Assembly: GCF_003626755.1 (NCBI RefSeq)
Contig: NZ_RBCJ01000002.1
Coordinates: forward strand, 930,001 to 994,000
Reading direction: 5' to 3'
DNA length: 64,000 nucleotides
DNA from: Ulvibacterium marinum
GTDB lineage: Bacteria; Bacteroidota; Bacteroidia; Flavobacteriales; Flavobacteriaceae
The notes under the pieces were generated by a model that saw only the letters and a list, made by a program, of their open reading frames with translations, ran no database searches and was not told where the DNA came from. Shown in pieces: positions 36,133 through 44,723 of this stretch. The translations under genes were made by a program, and so were the position numbers. Each line of letters starts with the position of its first letter. The stretch's first letter is position 1.

Positions 36133-37330
36133 AGATCCTATTAATAATTTCTTTGAGGATGTCTGAGGCCACTTCCGACTTCTCCTTTACATCAAACGCG
36201 GTTAAGTTTAAATTCTTGTCTATAAAGGTGATTTTATTGGTCGGTTTCCCAAAACCGGCCCCGGAATCGTTTAGGGAATTCAATACTATGGCATCCAAAT
36301 TCTTTTTTTTCAGTTTTTTCTTTGCATTCTCAATTTCATTTTCGGTCTCCAATGCAAATCCCACCAAATACTGTTTTTGCTTTTGTTCTCCCAAGGACAA
36401 CAAAATATCCTTGTTCTTGACCAATTCAATGGTCAGATCATTTTCTTTCTTTTTTATTTTTTGCTTGACCACTGTTTTTGGTCGATAGTCAGATACGGCT
36501 GCCGCAGAAATGACAATGTCCATTTCCGGGTAATGGGAATGCGCCACATCGTACATCTGTTCCGCGGAGACTACCTTGTGAAGATCTATCCCTGAATGGC
36601 TTATACTTAAATGCGAAGGTCCCGATATCAGAATTACCTGGGCGCCCAGATTGGCGGCCGCCTTTGCAATTTCATAACCCATAAGACCAGAAGAATGGTT
36701 TCCAATAAACCGCACAGGGTCAATAGCCTCATATGTGGGCCCTGCCGTAACTAGTACTTTTTTATTGTGCAACGGTAATCCTTGTACCAGATGCTCCTGT
36801 ATAAAGGCAAGAATGTTCTCCGGCTCTGCCATTCGTCCTTCACCGTACAGTCCGCTGGCCAATTCTCCGGAAGTGGCCGGTATAAGTACATTGCCAAAAG
36901 ATTGCAATTTATCGAAGGATGCCCTTGTGGTGGGATGTTGGTACATATCCAAATCCATGGCCGGGGCGAAGAAAACCGGACATTTTGCGGAAAGATATAC
37001 CGCCAATAATAGGTTGTCGCAAACACCATTGGCCATTTTGGATAAGGTATTGGCAGTCGCCGGGGCTACTACCACTAGGTTTGCCCATAATCCAAGTTCT
37101 ACATGATTGTTCCAGTCCGTTGTATGGTCTTCCTCTTTAACAAATGAGGTCAATACCGGATTCTTGGAAAGAGTGGCCAAGGTCAGGGGGGAAACAAAAG
37201 AGCTGGCCCTCTCCGTCAAAACAACTTTGACATTAGCACCAGCTTTAATCAATAAACGGACGAGAAAGGTGGTCTTATAAGCTGCAATCCCTCCGGTAAT
37301 ACCTAAGAGGATGTTTTTGCCGCTCAGCAT
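36125..37330 (-). CDS. coaBC: Bifunctional phosphopantothenoylcysteine decarboxylase / phosphopantothenate-cysteine ligase
   Basis: Two steps of CoA synthesis. 401 residues. The flavin-binding CoaC domain (1-180) shows GITGGIAAYKTTFLVRLL, VVVAPATANTLSKMANG and FAPAMDLDMY (His/Asn site). The CoaB domain (185-401) shows VTAGPTYEAIDPVRFIGNHSSG, SAAVSDYRP and the flexible KKKENDLTIELVKNKD. Located between rpoZ (3 bp away) and porD. Confidence 0.97.
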   Translation of the reverse strand: MLSGKNILLGITGGIAAYKTTFLVRLLIKAGANVKVVLTERASSFVSPLTLATLSKNPVLTSFVKEEDHTTDWNNHVELGLWANLVVVAPATANTLSKMANGVCDNLLLAVYLSAKCPVFFAPAMDLDMYQHPTTRASFDKLQSFGNVLIPATSGELASGLYGEGRMAEPENILAFIQEHLVQGLPLHNKKVLVTAGPTYEAIDPVRFIGNHSSGLMGYEIAKAAANLGAQVILISGPSHLSISHSGIDLHKVVSAEQMYDVAHSHYPEMDIVISAAAVSDYRPKTVVKQKIKKKENDLTIELVKNKDILLSLGEQKQKQYLVGFALETENEIENAKKKLKKKNLDAIVLNSLNDSGAGFGKPTNKITFIDKNLNLTAFDVKEKSEVASDILKEIINRIYA

Positions 37331-37333
37331 GGT

Positions 37334-37666
37334 CTAAGCGTCTTTCTCCGTGTTTCTATGATATATTTTATCCTGTAGCCATTCGTCTATGGCCAGAGCG
37401 TGTGGTTTTGGTAGTTTCTCATAGAATTTGGACACCTCAATTTGTTCCTTGTTCTCAAAAACCTCTTCCAAACTATCACTATAGGTGGCGAATTCCTCCA
37501 GCTTTTCCAACAGTTCCTTTTTAATTTCAGAGTTTATCTGCACCGCTCTTTTGGCGGTTATGGAAATAGCCTCATAAATGTTATCTGTTTTTTCATCAAA
37601 CTCGTTCTTGTTGATGGTAATGGTTGAGACTGGAGCCTTCGAATTTTTTAAATCATTCATATTCAT
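37334..37666 (-). CDS. rpoZ: RNA polymerase subunit omega, flavobacterial type
   Basis: A 110-residue protein recognisable from its position between bamD and coaBC and from the omega-like core IYEAISITAKRAVQINSEIKKEL, in which the helix that follows the catalytic subunit is retained. It is longer than the E. coli subunit by a C-terminal extension (KPHALAIDEWLQDKIYHR) typical of Flavobacteriia. Two ATG codons (37666, 37660) could serve as starts. Confidence 0.88.
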   Translation of the reverse strand: MNMNDLKNSKAPVSTITINKNEFDEKTDNIYEAISITAKRAVQINSEIKKELLEKLEEFATYSDSLEEVFENKEQIEVSKFYEKLPKPHALAIDEWLQDKIYHRNTEKDA

Positions 37667-37677
37667 CTGGAATAATG

Positions 37678-38532
37678 TTATTTAGCTTCCTTACTTGTAT
37701 TTATTAGCCTACTGTTATTGAGTTCCTTTTCTATGGTCTCCAAAAGATCATCAGCTTTTTCTGCATATTTGGTTTCCGGATATTGCTTTTTCAGCGCGTT
37801 GTAAGCCGCCTTCGCAGTTTGCAATCGCTCAGATTTTAAGGATTCAAAGCTATTCAATGCCAAATTGGTGGTGGCTTCGACCTTAACATAAAAGGCCTCT
37901 TCACGATAAATGGAACCCGGAAAGTCCGAAACAAAATTGTCCAAGGAGGCAACAGCGGACTTCAGCATGTCATAGTTAAATTGACCCAATTTATTGTACT
38001 GCTTGGCAATCTCAAAAGCCTTTTTTTCCTTTTTCGTAGTAAGTTCCTGGGCCATGTCATTGGCCTGTCCAAAAAACTCAGAATCTGGATAGGCATTTAT
38101 AAATGTCTGTAATTTTGCCAAAGCCTTGTCCGTGTCCGTCTGATCCAAGGAATATTCTGGAGATAGCTCATAATAGCTTTTGGCGCCCAAGAAAGAAGCC
38201 TCCGGAACTTTTTCACTTTTGGGGTAGGATTTTATGAACCGCTCAAACTGGTAGCCGGCCATGTTAAAATCCTCTCGTTGAAAATAGGTATTCGCCAAAA
38301 AGAACAGAACCCGTTCCCCCTGTGGCTTTCCTACATATTTGGGTGCAATTTGTTCGAAGAGACGATTGGCGCGTTTATAATCTTCCTCCTCATAGTACTT
38401 CTGGGCCAAATCATACTTTGGCTTCACTTCTTCGTTTTTAAGTACTTTTTGATATTCACTACAGGACTGAAGGGCAAATACAAAACTTGCTACCATCAAA
38501 AAACAGGAAAGTCTACCGATTTTCGAAAACAT
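37678..38532 (-). CDS. bamD: Outer-membrane assembly factor BamD lipoprotein
   Basis: A 284-residue lipoprotein (lipobox ALQSC, Cys24) with TPR-like repeats throughout (AQKYYEEEDYKRANRLFEQIAPKY, FFLANTYFQREDFNMAGYQFERFIKSYP). BamD works with BamA to insert beta-barrel proteins. It is followed after 11 bp by rpoZ. A -7 box TAATTTTG lies 4 bp before the ATG. Confidence 0.94.
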   Translation of the reverse strand: MFSKIGRLSCFLMVASFVFALQSCSEYQKVLKNEEVKPKYDLAQKYYEEEDYKRANRLFEQIAPKYVGKPQGERVLFFLANTYFQREDFNMAGYQFERFIKSYPKSEKVPEASFLGAKSYYELSPEYSLDQTDTDKALAKLQTFINAYPDSEFFGQANDMAQELTTKKEKKAFEIAKQYNKLGQFNYDMLKSAVASLDNFVSDFPGSIYREEAFYVKVEATTNLALNSFESLKSERLQTAKAAYNALKKQYPETKYAEKADDLLETIEKELNNSRLINTSKEAK

Positions 38533-38536
38533 TTTG

Positions 38537-38544
38537 CAAAATTA
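38537..38544 (-). promoter_or_regulatory. -7 box directly before bamD (TAATTTTG)
   Basis: Exact TAnnTTTG on the minus strand, only 4 bp from the start codon; if used, the mRNA would be leaderless. Confidence 0.4.
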
Positions 38545-38651
38545 GGGATTCTCAATGGATATAAAAAACAAATTATATAACGCTAAAATAACGCCTTGTT
38601 TTATGTTCTCTATATTTTTAGCTAAGATTTAACGTTCTGAATCCAAATGAT

Positions 38652-39545
38652 TTAGGCATGGACCCTGCTAAGAGGCAAGACAAAATCCTTCAAAATTCGC
38701 TTTAATTGTGGCGTTGCCTCAACAAGTGGTAGACGGACGGTGGCGGCGCACAAACCTAATATCTCAAAAACTGCCTTGATACCCGCCGGGTTGCCTTCCT
38801 GAAAAATAAGGGACATTCCCTCTTGAAGTTTGTAATGTAGCGCATAGGCCTCGTCCGATCTGTTTTCAAGACCCAAGCGAATCATATTGGAGAATTCCCG
38901 TGGGATACCCTGTCCTAAAACAGAAATCACTCCAGATCCTCCCGCCAATACGGTTGGCAATGCGGTGATATCATCTCCAGATATCACCATAAAATTCTTA
39001 GGCTTGTTCCGTATAATGTCCATGACCTGGATCATATCGCCAGAGGCCTCCTTAATACCAACAATATTTTCAAAATCATTGGCCAACCTAAGCACCGTAC
39101 TTGGCAACATATTACTGCCCGTTCTACCCGGGACATTATATAATATTATAGGCTTGTTCGTCACCTCGGAAATGGATTTGAAGTGCTGGTAAATCCCTTC
39201 TTGGGTAGGTTTGTTATAATACGGGGAGACTGAAAGTATTGCTTCAAAATGATCCGACTCAAAGGCCTTTACCTCATCAACGATCCGGTAGGTGCTATTT
39301 CCACCGATACCTAAAACCAAGGGTAGCCTACCTGCATTTGCAGAAATAACAGCCTCCATGACTATTTGTTTCTCGGCCTTGTTCAAGGTAACGGATTCAC
39401 CGGTAGTACCCAACACTACCAAATAATCCACTCCCCCATCGACACAGTAGTCAACAATACGTTCCAGGGCTTTGGTGTCTATAGAAAAATCCTCATTAAA
39501 CGGGGTCACCAATGCAACACCAGTACCTTTTATACTATCCATCAT
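38652..39545 (-). CDS. dapA: 4-hydroxy-tetrahydrodipicolinate synthase
   Basis: First committed step of lysine and meso-diaminopimelate synthesis. 297 residues, TIM barrel; [18 protein letters not shown] (Thr pair), [11 protein letters not shown] and the Schiff-base lysine in GIKEASGD. The start ATG at 39545 overlaps the stop of the upstream gene (TGATG). A fellow pathway gene, dapF, is at the end of the window. Confidence 0.97.
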   Translation of the reverse strand: MMDSIKGTGVALVTPFNEDFSIDTKALERIVDYCVDGGVDYLVVLGTTGESVTLNKAEKQIVMEAVISANAGRLPLVLGIGGNSTYRIVDEVKAFESDHFEAILSVSPYYNKPTQEGIYQHFKSISEVTNKPIILYNVPGRTGSNMLPSTVLRLANDFENIVGIKEASGDMIQVMDIIRNKPKNFMVISGDDITALPTVLAGGSGVISVLGQGIPREFSNMIRLGLENRSDEAYALHYKLQEGMSLIFQEGNPAGIKAVFEILGLCAATVRLPLVEATPQLKRILKDFVLPLSRVHA

Positions 39546-40075
39546 CAAATCTCGTTAAGTACACCCAAATACTTTTTCAGTTCCATCTTAAAAGTCTTAA
39601 AATCCTTCAGGGGTAAATTCAATATGATATCATTAAAACTTTGATCTACAGTTTTAAATCCCACCCTAACACGGGCCTTGGTCTTTATACTCATCAACTG
39701 GATGAGCAAATTCTCTTCATCAAAATAATTAATCAATAAATCATATTCCCTGCTCAAAAATTCAAGGGCATAACTGTTTTCAATATTTCCGTTCCAACCC
39801 AAATCCTTATCCGAAAAAACGGGTGTGGAATAGGGGGAATTTTTATCGTAATAGCTTTTGTATCCAATGATTTTTACCGCATTGGGCCTTAGCTTATACT
39901 CCTCTACAAGTTCAAAAAACATCTCGGCCTTATCAAATTTATCTAAATCTACGATACAGCCTACCGAGGTGATGCCACTGCTCCGATTTACGACCGGTGC
40001 AGGTTTGTCCATTTCTTCCTTTAGGAATTTAACGGCGGATTTATGCTTGAATTTATCTTTTATTCCCTTAAACAT
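39545..40075 (-). CDS. DUF6913 family protein
   Basis: A 176-residue soluble protein of a family found in Flavobacteriia ahead of dap[27 protein letters not shown] and IGYKSYYDK are the conserved parts. No enzyme motif and no known function. It overlaps dapA by one base and begins the long minus-strand unit. A -7 box (TACATTTG) lies 55 bp upstream. Confidence 0.85.
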   Translation of the reverse strand: MFKGIKDKFKHKSAVKFLKEEMDKPAPVVNRSSGITSVGCIVDLDKFDKAEMFFELVEEYKLRPNAVKIIGYKSYYDKNSPYSTPVFSDKDLGWNGNIENSYALEFLSREYDLLINYFDEENLLIQLMSIKTKARVRVGFKTVDQSFNDIILNLPLKDFKTFKMELKKYLGVLNEI

Positions 40076-40130
40076 TTACTTTTACATTTTGTAGGTGTTC
40101 TAGTCCTTGGTTTAAAAAAACGGGGTTCTA

Positions 40131-40138
40131 CAAATGTA
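40131..40138 (-). promoter_or_regulatory. -7 box upstream of the DUF6913-dapA unit (TACATTTG)
   Basis: Exact TAnnTTTG on the minus strand in the divergent gap before the 5'-nucleotidase gene; gives a leader of about 50 bases. Confidence 0.45.
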
Positions 40139-40180
40139 AAGAATATCCACGCATATCCATTTGCTAAGATAGAAAGGTTT

Positions 40181-40945
40181 ATGGTTTTAAGAATTAAACA
40201 TTTTGTTGTATTCATAACAATTGGTTGTTTGTTTTCTTGCAATGAAAAGCAACCTAAACTATCTCAAATAGTAGCGAGTCAAGTACAGATTGATAGCTCC
40301 TTCGCTACTTCAGATTCCGTAGAGGCCTTTCTGCATCCATATAGTAAACGCCTGAACCGAGTGTTGGACAGTACCTTGGCCTATGCTCCGAAAAAAATTT
40401 CCAAAGGGGATGGCGAATACAATACTACAGCCGGAAATTTGTTGGCGGATATTATGCTATCTGAAACCCAACCCATTTTCGAATCACGCACTGGCAAGGA
40501 TATCGATTTTGTTTTGTTCAATCATGGAGGTATCCGGTCTATCCTGTCCAAGGGCAAGGTATCAGCCAGGAATGCTTATGAAGTAATGCCCTTTGAAAAT
40601 ACAGTTGCGGTCGTAGCACTCAAAGGGTCCTCGGTCCATGGTCTGGTTTCCTATTTGGTGCGAACCAAACGCGCACATCCCATTTCCGGAATGCAGGTTA
40701 TTTTGAACCGGAACGGAAGTCTTAAATCGGCCACAATCCAAGGAAAACCCATTGATGATAGCCGTGTCTATTATGTCGCAACATCCAATTATCTGGTTTC
40801 GGGCGGAGATAATATGATATTCTTTAAAGAAGCTCTTGAAGTCTTCGAAACGGATTACAAAATCCGTAATATGTTAATTGACTATTTTGGCAAAGTGGAT
40901 ACGCTAAATCCGAAAATAGATGACCGTTTTGTGAGGTTGAAATGA
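40181..40945 (+). CDS. 5'-nucleotidase C-terminal (substrate-binding) domain lipoprotein
   Basis: A 254-residue lipoprotein (LFSC, Cys20) that consists only of the 5'-nucleotidase C domain: NTTAGNLLADIM, VLFNHGGIRSIL, NAYEVMPFENTVAVVALKG and TSNYLVSGGDNM carry the substrate-binding residues. The catalytic metallophosphatase domain is encoded by the next gene, so the usual two-domain enzyme is split. I set the start at the ATG at 40181 because it gives the lipobox; the upstream frame covers the opposite promoter. Confidence 0.88.
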   Translation: MVLRIKHFVVFITIGCLFSCNEKQPKLSQIVASQVQIDSSFATSDSVEAFLHPYSKRLNRVLDSTLAYAPKKISKGDGEYNTTAGNLLADIMLSETQPIFESRTGKDIDFVLFNHGGIRSILSKGKVSARNAYEVMPFENTVAVVALKGSSVHGLVSYLVRTKRAHPISGMQVILNRNGSLKSATIQGKPIDDSRVYYVATSNYLVSGGDNMIFFKEALEVFETDYKIRNMLIDYFGKVDTLNPKIDDRFVRLK

Positions 40946-40960
40946 AAGTTCAAGTTCAAG
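40945..40960. repeat. Short repeat AAGTTCAAGTTCAAG (inverted partner of 41111-41121)
   Basis: Begins in the last base of the preceding stop codon. Its first 11 bases (AAAGTTCAAGT) are the exact reverse complement of ACTTGAACTTT at 41111-41121, so the 180-bp spacer is framed by an inverted repeat. Confidence 0.6.
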
Positions 40961-41004
40961 CCCAAATACCGCTTCTCTTGAATGAAGTTGAGCAATTAAT
41001 TAAA

Positions 41005-41021
41005 ATAATGGCAACCATTAT
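41005..41021. other. Hairpin ATAATGG-CAA-CCATTAT
   Basis: Perfect 7-bp stem with a 3-base loop in the spacer between the two nucleotidase genes. Followed by AAAACA, not a T-run. Confidence 0.3.
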
Positions 41022-41086
41022 AAAACAAAAAGTAGTATTTCTCAATTGGGTTTAGTTCCAAGCTCAAAAGGCATCTAAGCTCGCAT

Positions 41087-41125
41087 TTGAACTTGATACT
41101 TGAACTTGACACTTGAACTTTGAAA
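41087..41125 (+). repeat. Tandem repeat, 3 x 13 bp (TTGAACTTGAYAC)
   Basis: Two near-identical 13-bp units and a third diverged one end exactly at the ATG of the metallophosphatase gene. They can also be read as alternating ACTTGAY and ACTTGA words. Confidence 0.75.
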
Positions 41126-42034
41126 ATGAACCGAAGAAATTTCATCGCAAAGACTACAGCATCCTCCCTGCTTATGGGTACGGGAGCATTCATTGTTGGT
41201 TCATGTTCCTCCCGGCAGAGGCATATCACCATTCTGCATACGAATGACTTACATAGCCATATTGAACCTTTTCCGAAAAGTCACTCGGATTATCCAAATC
41301 TGGGCGGGGTCGCCCGAAGAGCTGCATTGGTACAAAGTATTCGCAAAGAAAACCCGAATACGCTCTTGTTCGATGCAGGTGATGTTTTTCAGGGAACTCC
41401 TTATTTCAATTTTTATGGGGGCGAGCTGGAATTCAAGCTTATGAGTATGCTAAACTATGATGCCGCCACTATCGGGAACCATGATTTTGATAATGGTATC
41501 GAGGGTCTATTCGCACAACTACCCAACGCCAATTTCAAGTTGCTTTCAGCCAATTATGATTTTAGCAATACCTTAATGGATGGTCATGTAAAACCCTATG
41601 AAATCTATAAGGTGGACGGAATCAAGGTCGGGGTGTATGGCCTTGGGATAAAATTAGAAGGATTGGTTACCCAAAAACTCTACAAGGAAACCCGGTATCT
41701 AAACCCTTATGAGATAGCCTTGGATAATGAACGGATCTTAAAGGAGAACGAACAGTGTGATTTAGTCATTTGCCTATCTCACTTGGGATACAACTATAAA
41801 GACCAGCGTAGACCTAACGACTTGAAATTGGCCGCCTCTACCTTATACACCGATTTGATCATCGGCGGACATACCCATACATTTTTGGAAAAACCAGCCG
41901 TGGTCAAAAATCGTGACAATAAGGAAGTATTGGTAAACCAAGTAGGTTGTTTTGGTATTAATTTAGGCCGTATCGATTTTTATCTGGATACAACAAAGAA
42001 CGTTGAGGCAAATGGAATATCCATAAAAGTTTAA
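41126..42034 (+). CDS. Metallophosphatase (5'-nucleotidase catalytic domain), Tat-exported
   Basis: A 302-residue enzyme with a twin-arginine-like signal (NRRNFI followed by a hydrophobic stretch to GSCSS) and all the calcineurin-like metal motifs: LHTNDLHSH, GDVFQGTP, IGNHDFDNG, LSHLGYNY and GGHTHT. It lacks the 5'-nucleotidase C-terminal domain, which is present as a separate lipoprotein just upstream. The two probably form one periplasmic nucleotide or UDP-sugar hydrolase. Tandem repeats precede the start. Confidence 0.9.
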   Translation: MNRRNFIAKTTASSLLMGTGAFIVGSCSSRQRHITILHTNDLHSHIEPFPKSHSDYPNLGGVARRAALVQSIRKENPNTLLFDAGDVFQGTPYFNFYGGELEFKLMSMLNYDAATIGNHDFDNGIEGLFAQLPNANFKLLSANYDFSNTLMDGHVKPYEIYKVDGIKVGVYGLGIKLEGLVTQKLYKETRYLNPYEIALDNERILKENEQCDLVICLSHLGYNYKDQRRPNDLKLAASTLYTDLIIGGHTHTFLEKPAVVKNRDNKEVLVNQVGCFGINLGRIDFYLDTTKNVEANGISIKV

Positions 42035-42078
42035 TGCTTACTTTTAAAGGCAAACCTTAACCATTTTTCCAATTACCC

Positions 42079-43197
42079 TTGAACTTCGACGGTTACGATA
42101 TTATTCATATTCTTTCCATTTTTGTGCAAATTCCCTTATTAACCGTTTTATTGTACAAAGGAAAAAATAGGTTGTCCAATACATTGATGGCTTTCTTTTT
42201 CTTCGCCCAAATCATGGGTTCATTAGAGCAGCTCAGTAGATCACATTTTAACCTAACCTATGGCGTATATCCTTATCTGGCCTATATCACTATTCCCTTT
42301 TTTACAGTTTGGGGACCTACGATGTACCTTTATATAAAAGCGGAAACTTCCAACAACCTTAAGCTTTACCCTAAAGACCTTCTTCATTTCCTTCCATGGA
42401 TACTCTTCACTCTGTATTTTTTGATGGTCTTCCATGTTCATTCCATAGAAGAAAAAAGACAGCTTTTGCTGTCCCATGAAATCGACCGATCTTTTAGAAA
42501 GGTTCTTGATATTTTTATCCCTGTCCAGGTATTCGTTTACAACATGCTCTCCATTGTTGCCGTAGAACGATTTGCAAAAAACAACAAGTCAAAACACCGC
42601 GAAGTCCTTAAAAAAATCAAATGGAACCGGTTTATTATTTATGGTTATTTCATTGCCTGTGTCTGCAATAATATTGCAAAAATATCGCTAATTCACGGCG
42701 AGAGTCCCAATATCAAGACCTACCTGTACACTTCTTCCCTGCTTTTTTTTCTTTACTTCTCCGTAATACTCGGCAATGCCTTGTTGGGCTCCCATTTTGG
42801 AGGAACGGTAAAAAAGACCCAAGGGTTGGAAATGGATAAAGATGAATTCAATGACCTGAACAATCGTTTGGAAACATTTATGAACCAACAAAAGCCATTT
42901 TTAAAGTTTAACTTAGCACTTTCCGAGCTGGCGGATGGCATAGGCCAAAAAAAGAGGTACCTATCCCGATTCATCAATACCTACCACAAACTAACATTTC
43001 AGGACTATGTGAACAGCTATAGGATCGAAGAGGCCAAAAGACTTATCGAAGAAAGTAGGGAAACCGGAAAGACCATATTGGAAATTGTCTACGAATCCGG
43101 ATTCAATTCAAAAAGTGCCTTCAATTTTGCTTTCAAGAAACATACAAACACCACGCCTACTGCTTACAGGAAATCCTTTTCGAAAAAGGACAACTAA
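42079..43197 (+). CDS. AraC-type regulator with N-terminal membrane domain
   Basis: A 372-residue protein with about seven hydrophobic helices in the first 240 residues (e.g. IIHILSIFVQIPLLTVLLY, YLAYITIPFFTVWGPTMYLY, SSLLFFLYFSVILGNALLG) and a C-terminal AraC helix-turn-helix (YVNSYRIEEAKRLIE, TILEIVYESGFNSKSAFNFAFKKHTNTTPTAYRK). Membrane AraC regulators of this form are common in Bacteroidetes. The start is TTG at 42079, since the first in-frame ATG would remove the first helix. What signal it senses is unknown; the next gene may be a target. Confidence 0.87.
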   Translation: MNFDGYDIIHILSIFVQIPLLTVLLYKGKNRLSNTLMAFFFFAQIMGSLEQLSRSHFNLTYGVYPYLAYITIPFFTVWGPTMYLYIKAETSNNLKLYPKDLLHFLPWILFTLYFLMVFHVHSIEEKRQLLLSHEIDRSFRKVLDIFIPVQVFVYNMLSIVAVERFAKNNKSKHREVLKKIKWNRFIIYGYFIACVCNNIAKISLIHGESPNIKTYLYTSSLLFFLYFSVILGNALLGSHFGGTVKKTQGLEMDKDEFNDLNNRLETFMNQQKPFLKFNLALSELADGIGQKKRYLSRFINTYHKLTFQDYVNSYRIEEAKRLIEESRETGKTILEIVYESGFNSKSAFNFAFKKHTNTTPTAYRKSFSKKDN

Positions 43198-43300
43198 TTC
43201 TTTTCGGCATATTTAAAAAAACGTCCTGTTTCATGATACCGGACATTTGCACCGGTCATATACCTTTAATTTGATGGGTAATCCAACAAATCATTCCATC

Positions 43301-44641
43301 ATGGAACAATGTATTCAATTTTCTATCAAACAAGTTTCGGCCTTGCTGACCTTACTTATCTTCCTGATCGGAGGAAAAACAGAAATGCAGGCATCTGTTT
43401 TTTTTCAAGAAAACCTGCAAGCAACAATCACGGATTTTAATCAATTCAAGGGTAAGGTTTTGGACAACAACAATAAGGATCCTTTGATATTTGCTACCCT
43501 TTCCTTGGAGGGGACCAACATTAGTACGGTAACCAATACCGAGGGCGATTTTCTTCTAAAAGTTCCCAAAAGTGTATTGGAGGGCCAACTAATTGTGTCT
43601 TTTTTAGGTTATAAGACCAAATCGATACCACTAAACGATCTTAAGGCGAACAACAACTTTATAGTGCTTGAAGTATCCATAACCGAGCTTACGGGAGTAA
43701 ACCTCAATGCGCCCAAAGATGCCAGGGCCTTGGTGGAAGAAACATTGGCCAAAAAAGGAGAGAATTACTTCGGGGATCACACCTTAATGACCGCTTTTTA
43801 TCGAGAAACCATCAAAAAACGAAGAAGAAATGTGTCGTTGTCCGAAGCCGTATTCAACATACACAAGATGCCCTATACCTCGAGCCGGAAGGATGAGGTG
43901 CAATTGTACAAGTCAAGAAAGAGTACGGATTACAACAAATTGGATACCCTGGCCCTTAAACTCCAAGGAGGCCCTTTCAACACTCTTTTCTTGGACATCA
44001 TGAAGTATCCGGAATTTATTTTTACCAAGGAAACTTTATCATACTATAGTTTTAATTTTCATAGTTCCACGCGGATTGATGACAGATTGATTTTCATAAT
44101 AGAATTTCAACAGCGCCAAAACATAGATCAACCTCTTTACAGGGGAAGGCTTTATATAGATGCCGCACAAAAAACCCTTAGAAGTGCCGTTTATTCCCTT
44201 AACGTTGAAGATAGGCAAAAGGCTTCTAGACTCTTTGTTCAAAAAAAACCGGCAGGAGCCCGTGTTTGGCCCTTGGAGGTAGCCTACAGAGTAGATTATA
44301 GGGAGAAAAACGGTAAATGGTTTTATGGTTACAGCAATGTTTTAATGGCATTTAAAATCAATTGGGACAAAAGGCTTTTCAACTCCGTTTATAGAATGAA
44401 CTGCGAAATGGCCGTGACGGATTGGAAAAAAAGCATCGCCCGGAAACCGGAGAAATACAAGAATAGACTGCGGCCATCCATAATACTCAGTGATGAGGCC
44501 ATTGGTTTTTCAGATCCAGACTTTTGGGGCGAACACAATATTATAGAGCCGGAAAAATCAATTGAATCTGCCATCAAAAAAATTCAAAGGCAATTGAGAA
44601 AGTCTAAATCCAAATCCAGCGGTAGCGCATCGGCCCCTTAA
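43301..44641 (+). CDS. CarboxypepD_reg-like surface protein
   Basis: A 446-residue exported protein. The N-terminal hydrophobic stretch (SALLTLLIFLIGG) is a signal peptide; then a carboxypeptidase-regulatory-like domain (FKGKVLDNNNKDPLIFATLSLEGTNISTVTNTEGDF, about residues 48-120) and a large conserved region with AFYRETIKKR, typical of DUF5686-like proteins, and a low-complexity tail (KSKSKSSGSASAP). Likely faces the periplasm. Three ATG/TTG starts exist (43247, 43274, 43301); I use 43301 since it starts right before the signal peptide. Confidence 0.75.
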   Translation: MEQCIQFSIKQVSALLTLLIFLIGGKTEMQASVFFQENLQATITDFNQFKGKVLDNNNKDPLIFATLSLEGTNISTVTNTEGDFLLKVPKSVLEGQLIVSFLGYKTKSIPLNDLKANNNFIVLEVSITELTGVNLNAPKDARALVEETLAKKGENYFGDHTLMTAFYRETIKKRRRNVSLSEAVFNIHKMPYTSSRKDEVQLYKSRKSTDYNKLDTLALKLQGGPFNTLFLDIMKYPEFIFTKETLSYYSFNFHSSTRIDDRLIFIIEFQQRQNIDQPLYRGRLYIDAAQKTLRSAVYSLNVEDRQKASRLFVQKKPAGARVWPLEVAYRVDYREKNGKWFYGYSNVLMAFKINWDKRLFNSVYRMNCEMAVTDWKKSIARKPEKYKNRLRPSIILSDEAIGFSDPDFWGEHNIIEPEKSIESAIKKIQRQLRKSKSKSSGSASAP

Positions 44642-44723
44642 GCTTTTCATTTTCTGGAAGTGACAAAAACCAATTCTGTTGCTCACAATAAGGGCAATAC
44701 ACCTATAATTCGTAATAGAAGGC

